Part shown: positions 42,128-48,595 of the stretch, piece after piece
Layout of the letters: each line of letters starts with the position of its first letter
How positions within the stretch are numbered: position 1 is the stretch's first letter
DNA from: a virus
DNA length: 48,595 nt
Direction: 5' to 3' (one strand)
Virus record (IMG/VR): IMGVR_UViG_3300042396_000046
Location: 1 to 48,595 of that record
Notes under the pieces: generated by a model
What the model saw: only the letters and a program-made list of their open reading frames with translations
What the model was told of the DNA's origin: nothing
Database searches by the model: none
Program-made: the position numbers and the translations under genes

Positions 42128-43738
42128 CTATTTGGACAATTCAGACACATCGTCAGATTTTCTTCCCTCGCCCTTTGGATTTCTTCCAGTGGTCGTGGCT
42201 GGTCCGTCTGACTGATTATTAACTCTTTCCCCATCACGGTCACGGTTAGCATTGTCACTTGAAACTTGTTGTGGCTTTAGGTCAAGAACCTTATCTCCGC
42301 CATCACGCTGTGGCAATCTGAGCGCAATTCTTGCTTCGTTTGGAGTCATTACCTGAGTCTTCACATATCTTTCAAGGATCTGAGACTGAGCAATTTCATC
42401 TGTTAGGGTTAGTTCATTGAACTTAAATTCTAAGATATCTGTCTTTTCACGCATAATTTTATTGATCATTTTTTCTAAATTTCTTTGTGCAGGTCGTGCA
42501 ACCTGCTCCTTAAATGTGCGGTCTTGTGACAATGCAGAGGCAATTGCAGAAGAGTCAGAGCCACCTAATTTTGAAAGAGGGACTTGATGCGCTACAAGGA
42601 TGTCATCTCTATTTGATTTACGATATTCCTTAAAGGATCCCTCTTGAACACCATTTTCAATAGGCTCCATCTTAAAATCAACCTTGTTATTTTCTGAATC
42701 TCCAGGAAGCGGAATGTAGAGTGTTCTATGGTTTTGTCCTTTAAGACCAGTCTGTAAGAATCTAAACATTTTATCTTCTGCATCTGCTGACAACTTTGCA
42801 CCTTTAAGAGTTACAACATATCTTGGAGTTGCTTTATTTTGAAAATAATCAATGTTGTATTGTGATGCTAGAGAGTCACCATGCAAAGCGCTGATTGCAG
42901 AAATAATATCTGGAACTCCATAAAAAGTATTTAGTGGAGAATATTGCTTAAAATGAATAATCTCATTTGGTCTTGGATCATCCGTTACTGGGTTTTGATT
43001 CTTTGCACCAAAGTTACGGAAGTAAACCACTTTGTTTCCAATAACCTGAACAAATCCATCACGAAGTCTACGAACTCTCATTGTTGTTGCTGGAATGTGA
43101 CCTACATAGCCAATCTCACCCTTGACTGTTCTACCAATTTCAAGATATCCATTTCCAATTGCCTGCATATCTGTAAAAACTTTTTCCATTGTAGAGGTAA
43201 ATGAGTCTTCATCATTTAAAGACTCTAGCCAATCCGTCAACTCAATCTTTGCTCTTTCAATTCTTTTACGTGCTCTGTCTGTTGCTCCAGAATCAGTAGA
43301 AGACTCCAGTTTTAGCATTGTTCTTGGTGATACCTCAAAGTCATATCCAAGACCGACAATGTTTTCTACTTTTGCATCAATCGCAGCGTGGTTAGCAAAA
43401 GATGTGTCATAGAAACTTGCAAGTTCGTAAACATTCCAGGGTGGTGTAATTACATCAAATAGTCCGTAACCATTTCTATAGAGCATTCCAGGATTAATTT
43501 CTTTTGACTTAGCCCCGTCAATTCCTGTGCTTACGGCATTTGCAGAATCTAAATATGCTGGTGTTGCTTCAGCCTTTGACATTCTTGATGCACGGCGCTT
43601 GAAGTTATTATCTAAACCAGTAAGAGTCTTTAGTTCATCCCAAGACTTATTAAATGGATCTTGTTTTGCAAAAGTATCATCTGCTTTTGCAATTTGATCA
43701 ATTCTTGCACCAATAAAATATTCGTTATCTTCAGACAT
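42128..43738 (-). CDS. Portal protein (PBSX/XkdE family)
   Basis: The dodecameric DNA gate, 536 residues. It shows the PBSX portal pattern: ANHAAIDAKVENIVGLGYDF, GNGYLEIGRTVKGE, IIHFKQYSPLNTFYGVPDI, then SDSSAIASALSQDRTFKEQV and the clip/crown segment VMTPNEARIALRLPQRDGGD. The C-terminus (from about residue 490) is polar and disordered. The start overlaps the stop of the preceding gene as TAATG. Confidence 0.93.
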   Translation of the reverse strand: MSEDNEYFIGARIDQIAKADDTFAKQDPFNKSWDELKTLTGLDNNFKRRASRMSKAEATPAYLDSANAVSTGIDGAKSKEINPGMLYRNGYGLFDVITPPWNVYELASFYDTSFANHAAIDAKVENIVGLGYDFEVSPRTMLKLESSTDSGATDRARKRIERAKIELTDWLESLNDEDSFTSTMEKVFTDMQAIGNGYLEIGRTVKGEIGYVGHIPATTMRVRRLRDGFVQVIGNKVVYFRNFGAKNQNPVTDDPRPNEIIHFKQYSPLNTFYGVPDIISAISALHGDSLASQYNIDYFQNKATPRYVVTLKGAKLSADAEDKMFRFLQTGLKGQNHRTLYIPLPGDSENNKVDFKMEPIENGVQEGSFKEYRKSNRDDILVAHQVPLSKLGGSDSSAIASALSQDRTFKEQVARPAQRNLEKMINKIMREKTDILEFKFNELTLTDEIAQSQILERYVKTQVMTPNEARIALRLPQRDGGDKVLDLKPQQVSSDNANRDRDGERVNNQSDGPATTTGRNPKGEGRKSDDVSELSK

Positions 43739-44142
43739 TACTCTTCATCTCCATACATTGCAATAGTATCTTTTGCTGCTTGAACAGCGCCAAGGTCATT
43801 TAGGTTAGGAATAAGCCCAGCCTTCATTCTATCTACTTGTTCGCTATACTCTTCATCAGATACTCTTCCCATTCCTGGGAAAAAATGCGGTTCGCCTTCT
43901 GGCTCACCATAATATGCTGCAGCCTCTTTTAGTTTTGCAAGTTGTCCTAGATCACCACGGAATGATGGGACATTTAAAATGTTTCCTTCTCCATCTGTAA
44001 ACCACTTGCCATTTTTTCTTTTCCAAACATAAACTCCCCAGTTATAATTCTTTTCAACCATTGTTACTTTTGTTTCACCAATTTGACCTGGCATGCGTGG
44101 TTTGCCATTTTTACCAAAAAGTAGTCCGTCTTTATTGTTCAT
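43738..44142 (-). CDS. Small conserved-looking protein upstream of the portal, 134 residues
   Basis: A mixed protein with WGVYVWKRKNGKWFTDGEGN near 30-50, GEPHFFPGMGR near 95, and an acidic end. I recognise no family; it may assist portal or packaging because the two genes are coupled by TAATG. The ATG at 44142 lies 7 bases after TGGTATACT and is the likely leaderless start; an in-frame GTG at 44148 would be too close to the promoter. Confidence 0.7.
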   Translation of the reverse strand: MNNKDGLLFGKNGKPRMPGQIGETKVTMVEKNYNWGVYVWKRKNGKWFTDGEGNILNVPSFRGDLGQLAKLKEAAAYYGEPEGEPHFFPGMGRVSDEEYSEQVDRMKAGLIPNLNDLGAVQAAKDTIAMYGDEE

Positions 44143-44149
44143 AACCACA

Positions 44150-44158
44150 AGTATACCA
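44150..44158 (-). promoter_or_regulatory. Extended -10 promoter opening the head operon
   Basis: TGGTATACT on the minus strand, starting just after the stop of the 1238-residue gene and 7 bases before the ATG at 44142. No ribosome site lies between. It would drive the small gene and the portal. Confidence 0.65.
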
Positions 44159-44160
44159 TA

Positions 44161-47100
44161 TTAAAGGGCGTCTTGAACTGTCTTGTTCCATACTACGTCA
44201 GAATATAGGGAGTATTCATAGTTTTTAAGCGATAGCCCATAATTATCTCCAACCACTATCTTGTTTGTCCCAATATATGCGCTATAAATGTCTGCTGGGT
44301 CTACACCATAAAGGTTTGTTGTTGACTGAATCAGGGTCTCATTCCAAGTAAATGATCCATACCAATACGTCCAGTTTAGGTCATAAGATCCTGAACCCAT
44401 CAACTTAAACCATGGTCTGGTAAACTTTTTCTGAACCTGCTGCAATCTTATAGACTGGTAGTAAGATATAGCATTAAAAAGTAGTGGTCCATTTAATTTT
44501 AAAGACCCAGAGTATTCTGAAAAATCTAACAACTTAGAAAATGAAATGCCCAAGAATGCCCACTCTCCCACAGTTATCACTGCCTCACGAACCACGTTTC
44601 CATTCAGATAATACCCAATACCGTTTTCTCTTTGACCAGTTTTATAGTTAATAGCATATATCTTTCCACGCTTTCCGTCTTGCTGTATGGCCTGAATATA
44701 AAATTTAATTAAACTATTCTTATCTTCTACCTGAAATATTTCTGTTGGGGATAATGGGAATGCATCTTTGTCGTATCTAATTCCAGCCTGCAAAGCCATT
44801 ACCTTGTAGTTTGGATTTTTTGATTTATTAATTGGAATAGCGATTCCACGATCAACCATAGGATCATATCCACCACGTAGTTCAATTCCACTTGTTCTTG
44901 TTAGATATAAGTATGGAGAACTGCCCTTGTATATTGTGAATGGGTTTAGAGCCTTATAGTCATAATAGATTCCAGACTTTTGGTATGGGTATACATCCTC
45001 TGAAAACCTTGTTCCAATAGGGTTAAAACTATTAGAGTTAAACGCTTGAGATGCTACTTGCATTTTTTTAACTTTAATTGGATTTGATAAAATTCCAGAA
45101 ACATTAAAGTCTAAATGCATAACTAATGCTAAATCATTAAAGTCAACACCCTTTGGTGGATAGGCGATCATGTTATTAACAAACTCATACTTTGTTGTTG
45201 TCCATCCATCTAATGGCTGAATTACTCCGTTTTGAGGTGCGTCATCTACATCTGTAAAAAATCTATGATTTGCGTTTGCACCTGTTGCAATATACTGAAA
45301 ACTAATATAAGACTTTAGTAACGCAGCATCTGTATCATAGGCGTAGTTTTTATTTACACGATTTTTTAAATCTAGATAGTCGTTGTATCCAGTATAAAGA
45401 TGGTTATCTAATGAAGAATATGTTCTTTGAAGTGGTGCCTGATACTCATACTGTAACTCTTGATATGTCCAAGTTCCAGTCTTTTTTTCTACCTCTTTGT
45501 ATATATTTGGAGTTGGATAGTCAATGTTCAATTGCAAAAAGTCTAAATCGTAATACATAGAGCCAGTTGTGTCTTCTACATACTTTGCAAAATATGTAAG
45601 GGGAACATAATCTTCCCAGTATCCGTTTGAGTCTATATCAAGTATGAATTTTCCCATATATGATCTTGGCCTCAACGTATATGTTGCTACGTGAGAATGC
45701 AAATTACTTACAGCAAAACTTCTTGGGCTTCCTCCATCTAAAAAGTAATCCCACATAGATCTACTGTATAAATCTGAATCTGCAACAGTTTCTGATAAAT
45801 TGTCAAATGCATTTTCATTAAATAGGACTACTCCAGTTTCTCCAAAAGAATCTTTTATTTTAGAAAGATTTCTTGAATTGCAAAAACCAAAAGAATATAT
45901 ATTCCCCAAAAATGTATCTGACAATTCCCTAGATCCACCCACATAAACTGAAAGATTGGAGGGGTTGCCAAAGAAGGTTGAAAGGTTTTGTCCATAATAG
46001 TCCGAGAATGTTTTAATATTAAAACCAACAGCAAATACTTCATTAATAATATATCCTGGGGCAGATTCTATTACTGACTCTTCCCCATTAAACTTAAACC
46101 TATACTTAACGTCTTTCATTTCTAAATCAACTGATAGGTAGTTGCCATTTGTCAAGTCTTCTATTCTAAACAAAATTTGTTTATTTTGAGTCAAAGTTTT
46201 ATTTTTAAATATTCCATACAATGCTTTTGTTTGACCACCAATTAGGTCTATATTGCTAAATGTAAGGTTGCCCTGTAGGTTATCAAATTCTGTAGACTCA
46301 AGGTAACGACTTATTCCAAAGGTTATGAAGTTGTCCTGTTCTGCCTGAATTGATGTAGAGTTATGTGTATTTATAAAGTTCAATGGGTTAGACTTGTTTA
46401 GCGTTATAGATGGTAGTTGGTAATTTGGAATTGATAAAATATTATTATCTATTCTGAGATTGTCAACTATTCCCTGTGACCATCTTCCTATATCTGGGTA
46501 GGTGTAGTTATTTGTATATTTAGAAAATGGAAAATCAAAGTATACAGATGTTCCACCAAATCCACTATTGATTGATTCTGCAAACTCTACTCCCTGCCCA
46601 TAAACAAATCTTCTTTTAGCGACAGTTGTGGGAACCTTATAAGAATACACAGCAACACAGTCAAGTTCAAACCTTGGAATATATTCTGATGCGTAAAACC
46701 CCAACCAGTCCTGATCAATAGTAATTCCGCCAATTTTTTTTGATTTGTCTGGAAATGTAATGCTAGACTGATCTATTGTAAATGAAATAACTTCATCTCC
46801 GTTTAAAAGAAGGCTTGCAGTATCATCTACAACTCGGATATGTATGAGCATTGGTCTGGACCATTCACCAACACAGTGTGCCCCAACATAGTCACCAACC
46901 TTTAACTTTAAGAATGGACCACTTACGTATAAGCCATCCGTTGATTTTATTGGACCAAAAATTCTTGTGTCATCCGATGTGTAAGAATCAATCTTTAGCC
47001 ACATCTCTACTGTATATTCTTTGTGCTTTCCACTTTCATTTAAAAATCCACCGCCTGGAATAATTAAAGATGGTCCACTCATAGGTCTGATGATTGTTGT

Positions 47101-47877
47101 ATTTGAAGCACCAAAAACCATTGGAACTCCACTATTTTTTGCACCAAGGAATGTAAGATCTTCAGATATAAGGTAGTATCCAGATTGCTCACTTAGCCCA
47201 TAAGCCTTTGCTTCAATTCCGTATGACTGATCCACTGGTAGATTTTGAGGAAGTGTAACTGGGAAAACTCCAAGAGAGTTTGAGTTAAATTCTTCTGACC
47301 ATTGCCCAACACTTAAACCATTTAACAAAAATATGTTTGAAGTGTTTTCTTCTGCCCCACCGTAATACTTAATCTTTACAACAATTCTAAATGATGTATT
47401 TTCATCTGGTATCATGAATGTTTCTGATCCAAGAATCCAGGTATCAGAAACAGATATGCTGAATGGCTTTAGATTTCTGACAAGTTCTCCACTAGTTGTA
47501 TCGTCATACTCATACCCCATCTCTATACCAGCAAAATAGGGGCTAAGGGATTTTATATATGTTCCTACAGTAAAAGTCCCTAAATCAGAATTTAACTGAT
47601 TAAGGTTTAGAGGCATATCTGGACTTACGCATACAATTGTTCCAAGAATATTATTTGGAATTACATCCCCAGTTATTCTTGTCGTTACGCTTTCTGGGAA
47701 AGGCTCATCTGAAATAGAATACTCGGAATTTACTCCTCCAGTTATCTCCCAAGAGTCCATATCTCTAAAAGACTCATTGATTAATGAAATGTAGTCACAC
47801 TTATCATCTAGAGCCCACAAAGATTTTGGGTGCTCTGAAAATATTTTTTCCGCATATAGGTTTGATGGACTAGACAT
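44161..47877 (-). CDS. Large lectin-like (LamG-type) structural protein, 1238 residues
   Basis: All-beta giant with several jelly-roll candidates. The clearest is at residues 285-365: KEYTVEMWLKIDSYTSDDTR then ASLLLNGDEVISF, the classic LamG/concanavalin strand pair. Others lie near 515-680 (ALYGIFKNKTL, NLSVYVGGSRELSDTFLG) and 1035-1145 (LIKFYIQAIQ, GYYLNGNVVREAVI). There is no signal peptide or membrane segment, so it is probably a virion protein for carbohydrate binding. It lies ahead of the head genes, apart from the tail-fibre cluster. It starts a few bases after the -10 at 47887 and has no ribosome site. Confidence 0.7.
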   Translation of the reverse strand: MSSPSNLYAEKIFSEHPKSLWALDDKCDYISLINESFRDMDSWEITGGVNSEYSISDEPFPESVTTRITGDVIPNNILGTIVCVSPDMPLNLNQLNSDLGTFTVGTYIKSLSPYFAGIEMGYEYDDTTSGELVRNLKPFSISVSDTWILGSETFMIPDENTSFRIVVKIKYYGGAEENTSNIFLLNGLSVGQWSEEFNSNSLGVFPVTLPQNLPVDQSYGIEAKAYGLSEQSGYYLISEDLTFLGAKNSGVPMVFGASNTTIIRPMSGPSLIIPGGGFLNESGKHKEYTVEMWLKIDSYTSDDTRIFGPIKSTDGLYVSGPFLKLKVGDYVGAHCVGEWSRPMLIHIRVVDDTASLLLNGDEVISFTIDQSSITFPDKSKKIGGITIDQDWLGFYASEYIPRFELDCVAVYSYKVPTTVAKRRFVYGQGVEFAESINSGFGGTSVYFDFPFSKYTNNYTYPDIGRWSQGIVDNLRIDNNILSIPNYQLPSITLNKSNPLNFINTHNSTSIQAEQDNFITFGISRYLESTEFDNLQGNLTFSNIDLIGGQTKALYGIFKNKTLTQNKQILFRIEDLTNGNYLSVDLEMKDVKYRFKFNGEESVIESAPGYIINEVFAVGFNIKTFSDYYGQNLSTFFGNPSNLSVYVGGSRELSDTFLGNIYSFGFCNSRNLSKIKDSFGETGVVLFNENAFDNLSETVADSDLYSRSMWDYFLDGGSPRSFAVSNLHSHVATYTLRPRSYMGKFILDIDSNGYWEDYVPLTYFAKYVEDTTGSMYYDLDFLQLNIDYPTPNIYKEVEKKTGTWTYQELQYEYQAPLQRTYSSLDNHLYTGYNDYLDLKNRVNKNYAYDTDAALLKSYISFQYIATGANANHRFFTDVDDAPQNGVIQPLDGWTTTKYEFVNNMIAYPPKGVDFNDLALVMHLDFNVSGILSNPIKVKKMQVASQAFNSNSFNPIGTRFSEDVYPYQKSGIYYDYKALNPFTIYKGSSPYLYLTRTSGIELRGGYDPMVDRGIAIPINKSKNPNYKVMALQAGIRYDKDAFPLSPTEIFQVEDKNSLIKFYIQAIQQDGKRGKIYAINYKTGQRENGIGYYLNGNVVREAVITVGEWAFLGISFSKLLDFSEYSGSLKLNGPLLFNAISYYQSIRLQQVQKKFTRPWFKLMGSGSYDLNWTYWYGSFTWNETLIQSTTNLYGVDPADIYSAYIGTNKIVVGDNYGLSLKNYEYSLYSDVVWNKTVQDAL

Positions 47878-47886
47878 TATAAGTCT

Positions 47887-47895
47887 ATTTTATCA
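47887..47895 (-). promoter_or_regulatory. Extended -10 candidate for the lectin-like gene
   Basis: TGATAAAAT on the minus strand, 9 bases before the ATG at 47877, giving a leader of at most a few bases. A TATAAT closer to the gene overlaps the start codon and cannot act for it. Confidence 0.4.
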
Positions 47896-47897
47896 TA

Positions 47898-48595
47898 CTA
47901 CTTGGCTTTAATTTCGCAATAATCTGTTGTGCAGTAAGCCTCGCCCATTGCCTCTAGATTATCTACCCCGTCATAAATAGCGCCAAAATCAATATGCTTT
48001 AACTTTCCAATATACGACTCATACTGTTCTTCAGTAATCTGAGTATATGGCTGCTGTGGATAAACAGTATTTCCCATTGGTAGGAATGAGACTGCTTTTA
48101 ACTGTCCCTCATACATATGCAGCGCTGGTGCGACATGCTTTGACTCTGTCTCCTTGTCAAATGAAAGTGTTACAGAAACACCATTGTCTGACCAATACTT
48201 TTGAGCAGTTGCTGCAAGAGCAATCTTTTCAAACAATGTAACATCCTTTTCAGATCTTGGATGACCTGACTTAATTGGGAAGTATACAACTGATGTATTT
48301 GCTGATACTACGTCTTTCTCAATATTATAGTTTGCTGCCTTGAATAAATGCAACATTGGATCTGTATCTCCAAATCTTACTGCACGTAGGAAGAACTGTC
48401 CTCCAGGTCCCCAGTGAACTCCAGGAGTTGCACCAGAAAGAATTGAAACTGATCCTGATGGCTTAACTGTTGTTACACGAATTGATTCACGCACACAAAG
48501 CCATTCTGAGTATTGCTTATCATAATGACGAATCTTATTGTATCCCTCGTCCATCCACTCACGAACAATAGGCAAACCCTTTTGATCTGCAAATG
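47898..48595 (-). CDS. nrdJ: Class II (B12-dependent) ribonucleotide reductase, C-terminal part
   Basis: The 3' end of a gene that begins beyond the right edge; about 232 residues are visible. It makes deoxyribonucleotides using adenosylcobalamin. Diagnostic segments are TVKPSGSVSILSGATPGVH and FFLRAVRFGD, close to the monomeric RTPR type of Lactobacillus leichmannii. The C-terminal redox pair is YCTTDYC (CX4C, as in RTPR), needed to hand electrons from thioredoxin. The frame stays open to the edge, so the TTG at 48575 is internal. The gene gives the phage an oxygen-independent supply of DNA precursors if the host has B12. Confidence 0.92.
   Translation of the reverse strand, partial: FADQKGLPIVREWMDEGYNKIRHYDKQYSEWLCVRESIRVTTVKPSGSVSILSGATPGVHWGPGGQFFLRAVRFGDTDPMLHLFKAANYNIEKDVVSANTSVVYFPIKSGHPRSEKDVTLFEKIALAATAQKYWSDNGVSVTLSFDKETESKHVAPALHMYEGQLKAVSFLPMGNTVYPQQPYTQITEEQYESYIGKLKHIDFGAIYDGVDNLEAMGEAYCTTDYCEIKAK

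Noticed and set aside
47876-47881. TATAAT directly at the start of the lectin-like gene
   Set aside because: It overlaps the start codon and cannot drive its own gene; TGATAAAAT a few bases upstream is the better candidate.
1-48595. tRNA genes, insertion sequences, attachment sites or an integrase
   Set aside because: There is almost no free intergenic space; no cloverleaf-like, transposase or integrase sequence was noticed on either strand.

Overview
The window is a near-gapless stretch of an AT-rich, long-tailed (siphovirus-type) bacteriophage genome. Every gene I can support lies on the minus strand, so the map reads from the right edge to the left. No integrase, repressor, tRNA, insertion sequence or CRISPR array is visible. 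The host is most likely an actinobacterium, perhaps a low-GC freshwater lineage. The support is indirect: a DnaE-type polymerase, RecA and class II ribonucleotide reductase carried by the phage; leaderless genes headed by a -10 box; and a signal-peptide surface protein that looks cellular. The host call is inference.

Layout in order of transcription. The 3' part of a B12-dependent ribonucleotide reductase (48595-47898) comes first, then a 1238-residue lectin-like structural protein (47877-44161). The head module follows: a small conserved protein, portal, XkdF-type protease with a nested scaffold reading frame, major capsid protein, a Val/Pro/Glu-rich protein, and connector and neck proteins (44142-36372). 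The tail module comes next: major tail protein, two paralogous tail assembly chaperones, a 3401-residue tape measure, a distal tail protein, a baseplate hub and fibre-type proteins (36295-16696).

A zinc ribbon and a MerR-like protein (16696-16014) mark the change to replication and metabolism: two small proteins, a glycosyltransferase-like protein, DnaB helicase, a DnaG-type primase, a likely ssDNA-binding protein, DNA polymerase III alpha, MazG and RecA (15998-7091). A recombination block follows, with small zinc-binding proteins, a possible resolvase-like nuclease, a Cas4-like nuclease and RuvC (7098-4635). Then come two tiny genes, a DUF3310 protein and both terminase subunits (4630-1821). 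The window ends with two secreted proteins, one S-layer-like and one coiled-coil protein that starts at ATT or after a frameshift and runs off the left edge.

Expression signals are unusually legible. Many junctions are TAATG stop-start overlaps, implying translational coupling. A repeated extended -10 element (TGNTATAAT or TGNTATACT, no clear -35) stands before key genes, in several cases 5-7 bases before the start codon, implying leaderless mRNAs. Hairpins after the major capsid, major tail and S-layer-like genes are each followed at once by a new extended -10, so these genes end separately insulated transcripts.
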